The notes beneath the pieces are model-generated. The model made no database searches and had not been told where the DNA came from. It saw nothing but the letters and a program-made list of their open reading frames with translations. The position numbers were made by a program, and so were the translations under genes. A stretch of DNA of 42,551 nucleotides from Vreelandella neptunia (GTDB lineage: Bacteria > Pseudomonadota > Gammaproteobacteria > Pseudomonadales > Halomonadaceae): contig NZ_JAKVTW010000026.1 of NCBI RefSeq assembly GCF_022489065.1, positions 1 through 42,551 on the forward strand, given 5' to 3'. Below are positions 1 to 9,102 of this stretch, piece after piece. How positions within the stretch are numbered: position 1 is the first letter of the stretch; every line of letters begins with the position of its first letter.

Positions 1-161
1 CGGTTCAGGGTAGCGTGGTCAATATGCACCCCACGCTCGGCCAGGATTTCTTCGAGATCGCGGTGGGAGACGGCATACCGGACATAGAAAAACACCGCGT
101 AGAGGATGACATGCTTCGGATGATGGCTGCCCTTGAATCTGATCACTCCGTCCTCCGACAT
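1..161 (-). CDS. IS6-family transposase, N-terminal 53 residues (partial)
   Basis: The ATG at 161-159 opens the same frame as the complete transposase at 25406. The visible part begins MSEDGVIRFKGSH and continues through the helix-turn-helix segment ending DHATLN. A few substitutions separate it from the copy at 25406, for example HPKH for YPKH and a Phe where the other has Tyr. The catalytic DDE domain lies outside the window, so it is not known whether this copy is intact. Confidence 0.85.
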   Translation of the reverse strand, partial: MSEDGVIRFKGSHHPKHVILYAVFFYVRYAVSHRDLEEILAERGVHIDHATLN

Positions 162-237
162 TCTGCTACCGTGCCGCAGCGGGCATAGCGAAAAGGTCGA
201 CACGGCGAAAGTCAGACAGAAAGTTTGCGACACAACC
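1..237 (-). mobile_element. IS6-family insertion sequence, left end only (cut by window edge)
   Basis: Read on the minus strand, bases 237 down to 1 match almost base for base the first ~237 bases of the intact IS6-family element at 25330. The terminal inverted repeat GGTTGTGTCGCAAA lies at 224-237. The rest of the element runs off the left edge. Its orientation is opposite to the copy at 25330, so the two left ends face each other across about 25 kb. The adjoining sequence at 238 is an IS21 fragment with no intergenic spacer, which marks a rearrangement joint. Confidence 0.9.
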
Positions 238-605
238 AGACCGTGTCGGTCACGGAAAGGTGCGGCAGGTCAACATGCGTTTCCTTGCGATGGCAAACCA
301 CTACGTATTCGAGCCAGCGTTCTGCAATCCTGCTGCCGGATGGGAGAAGGGTCAGATCGAGAAGAACTTGCAGGATGCCCGGCATCGTTTGTGGCAACTC
401 ATGCCGCGCTTTCCTCATGTTGCGGCACTGAATGAGTGGCCGGAACAGCGCTCTGTCACGCTGTGGGGCGAGATCCCGCATGCAGCATTGCCGGGGAGCG
501 TTGCTGATGTTTGGGCCAATGAACAAGCTGCGTTGATGCCTTTGCCACCCGCCTTCGATGGCTTTGTCGAGCACACATGAAACGTCCTCCTGCAAAAGGA
601 TGAAT
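238..605 (+). pseudogene. istA: IS21-family transposase IstA, internal fragment
   Basis: The reading frame through 260-580 gives a protein with the IstA-type stretch HYVFEPAFCNPAAGWEKGQ, then DARHRLWQ, ALWGEIPH-like and LPPAFDGFVEHT segments, which are part of the region after the catalytic core in IS21 transposases. A stop at 578-580 falls where IstA homologues continue with a Lys-Arg-Val stretch, and the following bases encode that continuation in another frame, so a frameshift is likely. Both the N-terminal half and the C-terminus are absent, and no istB ATPase gene is present. It is a remnant truncated by the IS6 end at 237. Confidence 0.75.
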
Positions 606-657
606 CACAGATCAAACTAAAAGGGAAATCAGCAATTCAAGTTTTAAGTTCGCCGCT

Positions 658-1731
658 TTAGCGCCTGATTGCGGCGATAAGCGTTCCGAGGAAATCCGGT
701 AGGTCGGCCGGGTTGAGCCAGCGCATGACCGCGACAATGCCGTCAGTTGGACTGATCCAGATGAAGTTACCGCCTGCACCCTGTGCACTGAAGGCATCCT
801 CGGGCAGCTTTGGATTGGCTTCGCGCCCACGGTTCAGCCACCAGAGGAAGCCATATTTGTCGAGTGTTGGCGTCGGTTCGAGCGAGCGTTGCATCCAGTT
901 GCTTGGCAGGATCTGCTGGCCTTCCCATTCACCGCCACGACTGACAAAAAGACCGAAACGCGCATGATCGCGCGCGCTGATGAACATACCCCCACCCCAG
1001 TGGCCGCCGCCGGAAACCGATTGCAGCAGCTTGCCGTCGATCTCGACCCATGAAGTTGAATAGCCCTGCCATGTCCAGCGATCGGAGGCCCCGATGCGGT
1101 CCATGATCCGCTCGCGCAGGACATCGGGCAGCGGTCGGCGGAACAGGCACATCAGCGCGTAGGCCAGCGCGTTCACCCGCACGTCGTTGTACTCGTAGAA
1201 GCTCCCCGGCTCTCTCACTTCACGCAGTTGCCCCTTGCGGCTGTTGTCTGCCCCGACGCCGTTCTGGCGATGATGGTCGATCTGATCATTCTTGCCGAAG
1301 ATCTCTCCGCTCCATTCGCTGTTCATCTGGAGCAGGTGCCGCCAGGTGATCCTGGCGTTGTGAGGGCTCGAGAAATGAGGACCGTCGACCGCCTTGCCCA
1401 CAGGCTCGTCGATATCGCTGATCAGCCCATCCTGCACTGCCAGCCCGGCCAGCACAGATAGATAGCTCTTGGCGACCGAGAAGGTCATATCTGGACGGTC
1501 GGCATCGCCCCATTCAGCCACCCGCTTGCCGTGATGCAGAACGATCCCCGAGGGACCGCCGCGCTCGGCGACGGGGCCGATAATCTCGGACCAGGGGCCG
1601 CTCTCATTCCACTGGACATTTCCTACATAGGAGCCTTCGGGATGGTACATGCTGCGCGGCCAGGCAGTCTCATGCTCTAGGGCGAAGTCGACCACGTCTT
1701 GAAGTTCAGGGGTAGCGGCAAAGGAGGTCAT
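658..1731 (-). CDS. Serine hydrolase of the beta-lactamase/esterase (class C-like) family
   Basis: This 357-residue protein has the active-site architecture of class C beta-lactamase relatives (esterase EstB, 6-aminohexanoate-dimer hydrolase). An S-x-x-K motif is at Ser85-Val-Ala-Lys88, a Tyr-Asn-Asp motif at about 181-183, and a Gly/His-rich GGHWGGG segment stands where the KTG-like third motif is expected. No signal peptide is apparent, which argues for a cytoplasmic amidase or esterase rather than a secreted penicillinase. It is transcribed away from the oligopeptide operon starting at 2181, so the two may share substrates such as short peptides, amides or oligomers. The exact substrate cannot be read from the sequence. 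The start at 1731 is the longest reasonable ATG; its ribosome-binding site is weak. Confidence 0.8.
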   Translation of the reverse strand: MTSFAATPELQDVVDFALEHETAWPRSMYHPEGSYVGNVQWNESGPWSEIIGPVAERGGPSGIVLHHGKRVAEWGDADRPDMTFSVAKSYLSVLAGLAVQDGLISDIDEPVGKAVDGPHFSSPHNARITWRHLLQMNSEWSGEIFGKNDQIDHHRQNGVGADNSRKGQLREVREPGSFYEYNDVRVNALAYALMCLFRRPLPDVLRERIMDRIGASDRWTWQGYSTSWVEIDGKLLQSVSGGGHWGGGMFISARDHARFGLFVSRGGEWEGQQILPSNWMQRSLEPTPTLDKYGFLWWLNRGREANPKLPEDAFSAQGAGGNFIWISPTDGIVAVMRWLNPADLPDFLGTLIAAIRR

Positions 1732-2180
1732 GGCCGGTTCTTTCGGTAACGAACGGGTATTTGGCGCTTAACGCACCACGCAAGTTTCTGGCGGAAGGCG
1801 CCGCTGTCGAAATGGACCGCGGCACGAGCGATCGCTGGTTCACTGGTCATGGGCAATGACTCCTGTCGACAAGTACTTGGGATGGATATGCAAATGCGAA
1901 AGACGAAGTATCGACTGATCGCCGCATGAGGTCAAGTTAGGAAACCGCAGCAAAAAATGGGGGCCGATTATGTGGAGGGTGCATCCCGGCGTCTGCTGCT
2001 GCGCCACCTCCCGGCCCTGTCGCAAGAGCATTGTGAAAGAGTTCGCAATTTTTTACTTGATTTGATGGGTTGTAGCCCACAAGCTCGTCCGTGAAACATG
2101 CAGCAGATCAGACTACCTGCCATGTCCACGCCAGGGCTACCGCTGTTCGGAGGCCCCTTCGCTCCGGAATGAGGACCCTT
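1732..2180. other. Divergent intergenic region between hydrolase and peptide-transport operon
   Basis: These 449 bases separate two divergent transcription units and should hold both promoters. I see no convincing gene in it. An in-frame extension upstream of 2181 (to 2091) exists but lacks a signal peptide at its start. The part around 2035-2065 is AT-rich, with a run of T residues, and is a plausible promoter zone for the plus-strand operon. No clear operator repeat was found. Confidence 0.5.
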
Positions 2181-3686
2181 ATGAACATTCGCCTGAACAA
2201 AGTCTCCGCGCTCGCTCTGGCAGCTGCCCTTCTGGCTCATCCTGCTGTGGCCGGACCTGAGGACAACTCGCTCCATTGGGCGTCAGATTCGATGCCGTCA
2301 AATATCGATTTCTACCAGCATACGATCCGCGAAGGCATCGTCCTGATGAACCACATCTGGGACGGTCTGCTTTATCTGAATGACGAGACGGGGGAATTCG
2401 AGCCGCATCTTGCGGAGTCGTTTCGCTTCATCGACGACACCACGCTGGAGTTCGTGCTGCGCCCTGGTGTGAAGTTCCATAACGGTCAAGAACTGACTGC
2501 TGACGACGTGGTTGCGACAGTGGATTACGTGACGACCAATGCGACGCCCCAGTCGGTCTTCTTTCTGGAGGGTGCCGAGAAGATCGACGATCGCACCGTG
2601 AGGCTCTTTACCGGCGAGGTTTACCCCGCCATTCTCGACTATCTGGCGAACCTCCTGCCCATCTATCCCGGTGAGTACTATGCCGAGGTGGGGCCGGAAG
2701 GAATGTCGCGCGCTCCGATCGGCACGGGTCCCTACCGCGTGACCGAGCATATCGCGGGCGAGCGCGTCACGATGGAGGCGTTTCCGGATTATTTCGGCGG
2801 GCTGAAGCAAAAGCCCTCGATCGAGACCCTGGTTTTCCGGCGTATCGGCGAATTCAACACGCAGGCCATTGAGTTGATGAGCGGCGGCATTGACTGGATC
2901 TGGCGCGTACCGCCGGATGCCGTGGATCGGCTGGAGGCTGTTGAGTCGATAAAAGTCGACGCAGGCGAAACGTTGCGCATCGCCTTCCTCGGCATGGATG
3001 CTGTCGGGCGCTCGGGGGACAGCCCGATGCAGGATTTGAAAGTGCGGCAGGCCATCAACCACGCGATCGACCGCGAAGCCATCCGGGCAGCGCTGATGGG
3101 GCCGGGATCCAGGGTAATCAACACGCCCTGTCCTCCCGCACAATTTGGCTGCGTCACCGACACCGCCGTGATCTACGAATACGATCCGGAGAAGTCGCGT
3201 GAACTTCTGGCGGAAGCTGGGTATCCGGACGGCTTCTCCGTCGACTTATGGGGCTATCGCGACAGGCCGCTGATCGAGGCTGTGCTTGGAAGCCTCGCCG
3301 AGGTGGGGATCGACGGGCGCCTGAACTTCGTCCAGGCCTCTGCCATCGCAACCGCCCGCGACGAGGGTCGGCTTCCGATCTGGTTTCAGGCGTGGGGGTC
3401 GAACTCGGTCCGCGATGTCAGCGCATCGGCGGGCTTCTGGTTCTCCGGCTCGGATGTTGATTATTCTAGGGACGACCGCGTCATCGAGTTGCTGAAACAG
3501 GGCAATACCACTGATCCAGAGCAGCGCCTCGAAGCCTACGGCGCGATGATCCAGCGGGTCACGGAGCAGGCCTATCATGTGCCTCTCTTTACCTATGCGC
3601 TAAACTACGCTTACAACTCCAAGCTGGAGTTCACCCCGGTTCCGGACGAAACGCCGCGCTTCTTCCGGTCGCGCTGGGTCGAGTGA
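2181..3686 (+). CDS. ABC transporter solute-binding protein, family 5 (peptide/oligopeptide type)
   Basis: This is the periplasmic receptor of a Dpp/Opp-type importer, 501 residues from the chosen start. That ATG follows a GAGGA ribosome-binding site at 2171 and begins a classic Sec signal peptide (MNIRLNKVSALALAAALLAH, then an Ala-Val-Ala-Gly cleavage region). The mature protein has family 5 features: LHWASDS near the N-terminus, the ...GVKFHNGQELTADDV segment, GTGPYRV, and a C-terminal VPLFTYALNYAY segment before the end. It heads an operon with two permeases (3728, 4642), an M20 hydrolase (5565) and a fused ATPase (6956). Ligand specificity is not visible; the paired M20 hydrolase suggests dipeptides or N-acylated amino acids. 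Confidence 0.9.
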   Translation: MNIRLNKVSALALAAALLAHPAVAGPEDNSLHWASDSMPSNIDFYQHTIREGIVLMNHIWDGLLYLNDETGEFEPHLAESFRFIDDTTLEFVLRPGVKFHNGQELTADDVVATVDYVTTNATPQSVFFLEGAEKIDDRTVRLFTGEVYPAILDYLANLLPIYPGEYYAEVGPEGMSRAPIGTGPYRVTEHIAGERVTMEAFPDYFGGLKQKPSIETLVFRRIGEFNTQAIELMSGGIDWIWRVPPDAVDRLEAVESIKVDAGETLRIAFLGMDAVGRSGDSPMQDLKVRQAINHAIDREAIRAALMGPGSRVINTPCPPAQFGCVTDTAVIYEYDPEKSRELLAEAGYPDGFSVDLWGYRDRPLIEAVLGSLAEVGIDGRLNFVQASAIATARDEGRLPIWFQAWGSNSVRDVSASAGFWFSGSDVDYSRDDRVIELLKQGNTTDPEQRLEAYGAMIQRVTEQAYHVPLFTYALNYAYNSKLEFTPVPDETPRFFRSRWVE

Positions 3687-3727
3687 TGGCGCGCCTTTTG
3701 CTGGACCTTGGCTGAGGGGGCCGCTGC

Positions 3728-4645
3728 ATGCTTCTCTACATGGCGCAACGGATCGGCTTGGCAGTCTGTGTCTGCCTAGCCGTTTCGCTCCTGGCATTCC
3801 TCCTCCTCAACGCGTCCGGCGACGTCGCAGCCGCCATCGCAGGGGAGGAGGCCACGCCGGAGCAACTGGCGGCTATTCGCGCGGAACTCGGGCTCGAACG
3901 ACCCTGGTTGGTCCGCTACGCCGAGTGGATCGGTGCTGCGCTGACGGGCGATTTCGGCAACTCCCTGTTCTTCCAGCGGCCAGTGTCCGAGCTGATCTTC
4001 TACAGGCTTCCGACCACGCTGACCCTGGCATCTCTCGCGGCCGTCATCATGCTGTCCCTGGCGGTGCCGCTCGGAGTGCTTGCCGCCCTCTGGCCGGGTT
4101 CTTTCGTCGACCGGGCCGCGCTTGCGATCGCGGTCATGGGGCAGGCGATGCCGAACTTCTGGTTCGGCCTCATTCTCCTCGTCGTCTTCTCGCTCATGCT
4201 CGGCTGGGCACCTGCCTCCGGATCAGCGACTCTCGGCCACTTTGTTCTGCCGGCCATCGCGCTCGGCTACTATTCGACTCCACCAATGATGCGATTGATC
4301 CGCGCCGGCATGATCGAGGCGCTCGCCTCCGACTACGTCAGAACGGCCCGGGCCAAGGGAATCGGCACGGGCAAGGTTATCTTCAAGCACGCCCTGCGTA
4401 ACGCTGTCATCCCCGTCGTGTCGCTGCTGGCGGTCCAGTTCGGCAACATGCTCGGCGGGTCGGTCGTCATCGAGACCGTTTTCGGCATCCAAGGGCTGGG
4501 CTATCTGGCTTGGGAATCCATCTCGCGCATGGATCTTCCGGTGGTCCAGGCAATCCTCCTGATCGTCGCGGTCTTCTACATTGCGCTGGTCCTCCTCTCG
4601 GACATGGCCAACGCGTGGCTTGACCCGAGGATTCGCATCCAGTGA
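3728..4645 (+). CDS. ABC transporter permease, DppB/OppB type
   Basis: This 305-residue inner-membrane protein has the N-terminal hydrophobic helix and DppB-type start (MLLYMAQRIGLAVCV), the extended periplasmic loop with ELGLERPWLVRY, and four to five further membrane segments. The cytoplasmic EAA loop that docks on the ATPase is at DYVRTARAKGIG followed by LRNAVIPV. The C-terminus ends LDPRIRIQ, as is usual for this family. It overlaps the next permease by four bases (ATGA-type junction), so the two are translationally coupled. Confidence 0.92.
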   Translation: MLLYMAQRIGLAVCVCLAVSLLAFLLLNASGDVAAAIAGEEATPEQLAAIRAELGLERPWLVRYAEWIGAALTGDFGNSLFFQRPVSELIFYRLPTTLTLASLAAVIMLSLAVPLGVLAALWPGSFVDRAALAIAVMGQAMPNFWFGLILLVVFSLMLGWAPASGSATLGHFVLPAIALGYYSTPPMMRLIRAGMIEALASDYVRTARAKGIGTGKVIFKHALRNAVIPVVSLLAVQFGNMLGGSVVIETVFGIQGLGYLAWESISRMDLPVVQAILLIVAVFYIALVLLSDMANAWLDPRIRIQ

Positions 4646-5538
4646 GCGCACTCGACCCTACCGCCCCGCCGCCCGGGGAAGGCGCGCCTAAGGGCGACGT
4701 GTTACGGCGCCTACGCGGTAACCCGACCTTCGTCGTCGGCGCTTTCATCTTCCTTCTGATCTTTCTGATGGCCATCTTCGCGCCGCTGCTCGCGCCCTAC
4801 GACCCGTATTCCCAAAGCATGAGCAACCGTGTCGTGCCGCCGGTCTGGATGGAGCGCGGTTCGTGGGACCATGTTCTCGGCACTGACGGGCTCGGCCGCG
4901 ACTACCTCAGCCGCATCATCTATGGCGCGCGCATCTCCCTGCTGATCGCCATCTTCACGGTCATCACCTCCGGATTGATCGGCACGACTCTCGGCGTCCT
5001 TTCAGGCTATTTCGGCGGCAAGGTCGACCTTGTGATCAACTTCTTCATCATGACGCGGCTGACGCTGCCGGTGGTCATGGTGGCGCTTGCGGTCGTCGCG
5101 TTGTTCGGTGGATCGCTGACCGTCGTTATCCTTGTCCTGGGTTTTCTGCTGTGGGACCGGTTCGCGGTGGTGACACGTGCCGCCACGCAGCAACTGCGCA
5201 ACCAGGAGTACATTCAGGCGTCCAGGTCCCTCGGGTTCACGACACGCCAGATCATCTTCCGTGATGTCCTGCCGAATATCCTCGATCGGTTGGCGGTCAT
5301 CGCAACCTTCGAGATGGCTCAGGCGATCCTGCTCGAGGCAGCGCTCTCCTTTCTTGGGCTGGGTGTCCAGCCCCCGACGCCATCCTGGGGGCTGATGGTC
5401 GCTGAAGGGCGGCAATTCCTGCTTTTCGACCCTTGGCTGATCATGATCCCGGGGGCTGCGATCGTCGTGCTGGTGATGGCGATCAACCTGGCCGGCGATG
5501 GTCTACGGGATGCGATGGCGCCGGAAAATCGAAACTGA
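4642..5538 (+). CDS. ABC transporter permease, DppC/OppC type
   Basis: This 298-residue protein is the DppC partner of the permease at 3728. It has a cytoplasmic Pro/Gly-rich N-terminus, a first membrane helix after GNPTFVVGAF, the family-typical FAPLLAPYDPYSQ and LGTDGLGRDYLSRIIYGAR segments, and the EAA loop at YIQASRSLGFTTRQI. The C-terminal ALSFLGLGVQPPTPSWG motif is diagnostic of DppC/OppC permeases. The coupled start at 4642 overlaps the preceding stop. Confidence 0.92.
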   Translation: MSALDPTAPPPGEGAPKGDVLRRLRGNPTFVVGAFIFLLIFLMAIFAPLLAPYDPYSQSMSNRVVPPVWMERGSWDHVLGTDGLGRDYLSRIIYGARISLLIAIFTVITSGLIGTTLGVLSGYFGGKVDLVINFFIMTRLTLPVVMVALAVVALFGGSLTVVILVLGFLLWDRFAVVTRAATQQLRNQEYIQASRSLGFTTRQIIFRDVLPNILDRLAVIATFEMAQAILLEAALSFLGLGVQPPTPSWGLMVAEGRQFLLFDPWLIMIPGAAIVVLVMAINLAGDGLRDAMAPENRN

Positions 5539-5564
5539 TCTGCAACCATTACGGAGTGGCAAGC

Positions 5565-6959
5565 ATGCCCGATGAAACTGACGCGCGCGAAACCAGCGTT
5601 GCCGCTGCACGGAACTATGTGATCGGCGGCGCCTTCAAGGCCGAACTTGCGCGGCGCGTTGCTGTTCCTTCGGAAAGCCCGCGCGAGGATTCCGGCCCCG
5701 ACCACCGGCGGTACCTCACACAGGAGATTGCGCCCGATCTGGAGGCAATGGGCTTCAAGACCCGCATCCTGGAAAACCCGGCCGCCGAGCGCTTGCCGGT
5801 CCTGTTCGCGGAGCGGATTGAGGACGATAAGCTTCCGACTGTACTGACCTACGGTCATGGTGACGTTCTGTGGGGCATGGGCGGCGACTGGCAGGAGGGG
5901 CGCGATCCTTTCAAGCTGGACGAGGCCGATGGACGCCTTTTCGGTCGTGGCACAGTCGACAACAAGGGCCAGCACACGATCAACATCGCAGCGCTCCGCT
6001 GTGTTCTCGAAGCCAAGGGCCGCCTGGGCTTCAACGTCAAGCTGATGATCGAGATGGGGGAGGAAAGTGGCTCGCCCGGCCTCAAGGAAGTCGCCGAGAC
6101 GCATCGAGACCTCTTTTCCGCAGACGTTCTTATCGCCTCCGACGGGCCGCGCACGGCAGTCGAGACGCCGACCATATTCCTCGGCGCGCGCGGCGGCATG
6201 GGGTTTCACCTCATCGCCGATGAACGTCCGGGTGCCTATCATTCGGGCAACTGGGGCGGGCTGCTGGTCAATCCTGGCATTCGGCTGGCACATGCTTTGG
6301 CGACAATTACCGATGCCAAGGGACGTATCGCGTTACGCGAATGGACACCGGGAGAGATCCCCGAGAACGTCCGCAATGCGCTCTCGACCATTTCGCTTGA
6401 GCCGGACCCCAGCGATCCGGTAAGTGACCCCGAGTGGGGGGAGCCAGGCCTGGTCGGGCCAGATCAGGTTTTCGGCTGGTGCAATTTCGAGATCCTCGCC
6501 TTCACCTGCGGGCGCCCCGAGGCACCGGTAAACGCGGTGCCAGGTTGTGCGCGCGCGACCTGCCAGCTCCGCTATGTGGTCGGCGTCGAAACCGCCCGCA
6601 TCCTGCCTGCATTACGCGAACATCTTGACGCGCATGGATTTCAGGACATCAAGATCGAGCCGATGAAGCGCGGTTTCTTCACCGCGACCCGAACCGATCC
6701 GAACAATGAATGGGTCCGTCTCGTCACGGCCTCGATTCAGGAGACAACTGGCAAGGCACCTGCGGTCCTGCCCAATCTTGGTGGCTCGCTACCTAACGAG
6801 ATCTTTGTTGAGACGCTCGGCATGCCCACAGTCTGGGTCCCGCATTCCCACCGCGCCTGCGGCCAGCACGCCCCTGACGAACACATGCTCCTGTCGGTTG
6901 CAGAGGAGGCTGCCGCCATCATGGCGGGAATCTTCCACGACATTGGCGAACGGGCATGA
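5565..6959 (+). CDS. M20-family metallohydrolase (dipeptidase/deacylase type)
   Basis: This 464-residue enzyme belongs to the M20 zinc peptidase family (ArgE/DapE/CPG2-like). Metal and catalytic residues are in place: His98-Gly-Asp100 (YGHGDV), Asp132 in RGTVDNKG, Glu166-Glu167 in MGEESGSPG, Asp193 in ASDGP, and a C-terminal His in the HAPDEH segment. It probably hydrolyses dipeptides or N-acyl amino acids brought in by the surrounding importer. The ATG at 5565 is preferred over the upstream in-frame extension because it follows GGAGTGG at 5553 and starts after the DppC stop. Its stop overlaps the ATPase start (ATGA). Confidence 0.88.
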   Translation: MPDETDARETSVAAARNYVIGGAFKAELARRVAVPSESPREDSGPDHRRYLTQEIAPDLEAMGFKTRILENPAAERLPVLFAERIEDDKLPTVLTYGHGDVLWGMGGDWQEGRDPFKLDEADGRLFGRGTVDNKGQHTINIAALRCVLEAKGRLGFNVKLMIEMGEESGSPGLKEVAETHRDLFSADVLIASDGPRTAVETPTIFLGARGGMGFHLIADERPGAYHSGNWGGLLVNPGIRLAHALATITDAKGRIALREWTPGEIPENVRNALSTISLEPDPSDPVSDPEWGEPGLVGPDQVFGWCNFEILAFTCGRPEAPVNAVPGCARATCQLRYVVGVETARILPALREHLDAHGFQDIKIEPMKRGFFTATRTDPNNEWVRLVTASIQETTGKAPAVLPNLGGSLPNEIFVETLGMPTVWVPHSHRACGQHAPDEHMLLSVAEEAAAIMAGIFHDIGERA

Positions 6960-8602
6960 ACGAAACGGAGCGCGACCCTGTCTTGACGGTCGACGGGCTG
7001 ACAGTCAGTCTTCCGATGAGCGGCGACCGGCCTTATGCGGTGGAAGATCTCACGTTCCGCGTGGACGCCGGGGAGATTGTCTGCATCGTGGGGGAGTCGG
7101 GCTCGGGAAAGTCGGTTACGGCATTCACGACGATGGGCCTCCTGCCGAAGGCCCTGAAGCCGTCGTCCGGCCGCATGATATTTGAGGGACGGGATATCCT
7201 CACCATGCGGCCGCGCGAGCATGCCCGCCTGCGCGGCAATCGCATGGCGATGATCTTTCAGGAACCGATGACGTCGCTCAACCCGTGTTTTACGGTAGGC
7301 GACCAGATCGAGGAGGTCTTCCAGGCGCATAGCAATATCAGCCGTGCAGAGCGAAAGGCAAAGACGATTGCTCTTATGGAAGAGGTGCATCTTCCGGAAG
7401 TAGAGCGCATCTACCGATCTTATCCGCATGAGCTGTCCGGGGGGCAGAGGCAACGCATTGTAATTGCGATCGCTCTGGCCATGAACCCCTCGCTTCTGAT
7501 TGCGGACGAGCCCACGACTGCACTGGACGTGACGACACAGGCGCAGATCCTGTTGCTGATGAAACGGCTGAAGGACACCCACGGGGCAGGCATCCTCTTC
7601 GTGACCCATGATTTCGACGTCGTGGCCGAGATTGCCGACCGGGTTATCGTGATGCAGACGGGGCGCATCGTCGAGCAGGGTCCGGCCCAGGTCGTCCTGT
7701 CCAACCCGCAGCACCCGTATACCCGCCAGTTGATCGCGGCGGTTCCGCCCCGCCGCGCTGTCGAGCCCCCGCCCCTCCCGGCCGACGCCAAGACCATTCT
7801 GGAAGTAAAAGGGCTTACAAAGACATTCAACGTCGCGCGCACCCTCCTGTCGCCCGCCCGCAGCGTGCACGCAGTGCGACCGACGTCATTCAGCCTGAAG
7901 GTGGGGGAAACCCTTGGCATCGTCGGCGAGTCCGGTTCGGGGAAAACGACGCTTGTGCGCACGCTGATCCGCCTGATCGAGCCCGATGGTGGCGAGACGC
8001 TTATTGACGGCACAGACTTTGCGAAGCTGTCGAAGGACAAGCTCCGGCGTTTCAGGAGCCAGATCCAGATCGTGTTCCAGGATCCCTATGGCTCGCTGAA
8101 TCCGCGTCGCACGATCGGCGACCAATTGGTCAGTGCACCCATCAATTTCGGAATGGCGAAGGCGAAAGCTTGGTCACAGGCCCACGAACTGATGCGCGTC
8201 GTGCGCCTCAATCCCGAGGTTCTCGGGCGGTACCCGTCGCAGTTCTCCGGCGGCCAGCGGCAACGCATCTGTATCGCGCGCGCTTTGATGATGGCACCGA
8301 AGATCCTGATAGCCGACGAGGCGGTTTCGGCGCTCGACGTGTCCGTGCAGAAAGAGGTGCTTCAGCTTCTCAAGGACGTCCGCGACCACATGGGACTCAC
8401 GATGCTGTTTATCACGCACGACCTGCGGGTGGCAGCACAGATTTCCGATCGCATCGCAGTGATGAAGGACGGGGAAATCGTCGAGATCGGAACCGCCCGC
8501 GCCGTCTTCGAGCACTCGACAAACGACTACACCAAGTCACTTCTTGCATCGATGCCGGGCATGAACTGGGATGTACCGCAGATTAAGCCAGTAAGCGCCT
8601 GA
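6956..8602 (+). CDS. Dipeptide/oligopeptide ABC transporter ATPase, fused DppD-DppF
   Basis: One 548-residue chain carries both nucleotide-binding domains of the importer. The first half has Walker A GESGSGKS, signature LSGGQRQR and Walker B LLIADEPTTALD. The second half repeats these as GESGSGKT, FSGGQRQR and ILIADEAVSALD. Each half ends with the C-terminal region typical of OppD/OppF (HPYTRQLIAA in the first, TNDYTKSLLASMPG in the second). Fused DppDF ATPases are common in Rhizobiales and Rhodobacterales. It is the last gene of the operon and overlaps the M20 gene by four bases. A truncated IS scar starts 49 bases downstream. Confidence 0.93.
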   Translation: MNETERDPVLTVDGLTVSLPMSGDRPYAVEDLTFRVDAGEIVCIVGESGSGKSVTAFTTMGLLPKALKPSSGRMIFEGRDILTMRPREHARLRGNRMAMIFQEPMTSLNPCFTVGDQIEEVFQAHSNISRAERKAKTIALMEEVHLPEVERIYRSYPHELSGGQRQRIVIAIALAMNPSLLIADEPTTALDVTTQAQILLLMKRLKDTHGAGILFVTHDFDVVAEIADRVIVMQTGRIVEQGPAQVVLSNPQHPYTRQLIAAVPPRRAVEPPPLPADAKTILEVKGLTKTFNVARTLLSPARSVHAVRPTSFSLKVGETLGIVGESGSGKTTLVRTLIRLIEPDGGETLIDGTDFAKLSKDKLRRFRSQIQIVFQDPYGSLNPRRTIGDQLVSAPINFGMAKAKAWSQAHELMRVVRLNPEVLGRYPSQFSGGQRQRICIARALMMAPKILIADEAVSALDVSVQKEVLQLLKDVRDHMGLTMLFITHDLRVAAQISDRIAVMKDGEIVEIGTARAVFEHSTNDYTKSLLASMPGMNWDVPQIKPVSA

Positions 8603-8650
8603 CGTCGAGCCATCGGGAAGCTAGGGACCGTGAGCCGGCTTGGTTTCAGC

Positions 8651-8771
8651 GGTTGTGTCGCAAACTTTCTGTCTGACTTTCGCCGTGTCGACCTTTTCGT
8701 GGTTGTGTCGCAAATATATCCGTAGGCTAGACGCAAGCGTTTTGCTGGACACAGTTATCCTGCCAGCGCCG
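8651..8771. mobile_element. Two abutting IS6-family end fragments
   Basis: Bases 8651-8699 are identical to the first 49 bases of the IS6 element at 25330. One base later, 8701-8771 match the reverse complement of that element's right-hand 71 bases (26158 downwards) with about four mismatches. Both fragments start with the same terminal repeat GGTTGTGTCGCAAA pointing left. The second is therefore from a slightly diverged copy, inserted next to or inside the first, with later deletion of the bodies. At 8772 the sequence passes straight into an IS630 fragment. Confidence 0.85.
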
Positions 8772-9057
8772 AATGGTACCCGGAACCGTCGTCATACTGG
8801 ACAACCTGGCTACGCAAAAAATCAAGGAAGCGTCAGATGACCTACGGGCGCATCGATGTTGGTCCCTCTTTCTGCCGCCATACTCGCCGGACCTGAACCC
8901 AATCGAACAGGCCTTCTCCAAACTGAAAGCCCATCTGCGCCGGATAGGGGCAAGGACCTTCACCGAAGTGTTCGAGGCAATCGGAAAAATCTGCGATCTA
9001 TACGACCCTCAAGAATGCTGGAAGTACTTCAAGGCCGCCGGACATATCTCAGGTTAA
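8772..9057 (+). pseudogene. IS630-family transposase, C-terminal fragment
   Basis: The open frame from 8773 to 9057 gives about 94 residues with the C-terminal half of an IS630-type DDE domain: the second Asp in VVILDNLATQK, and the hallmark LFLPPYSPDLNPIEQAFSKL segment that carries the final acidic residue. The first catalytic Asp and the helix-turn-helix domain are missing because the fragment starts at the IS6 end joint. The natural C-terminus and stop are kept. It is inactive on its own. Confidence 0.85.
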
Positions 9058-9102
9058 AACCGATACGCTTTAGTAGAACCAGCGTCGCCCAGACATCATC
9101 TG

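Noticed and set aside
6737..7870. 377-residue open frame on the minus strand
   Set aside because: It lies opposite the M20 and DppDF genes, which have clear motifs; its translation shows no family signature.
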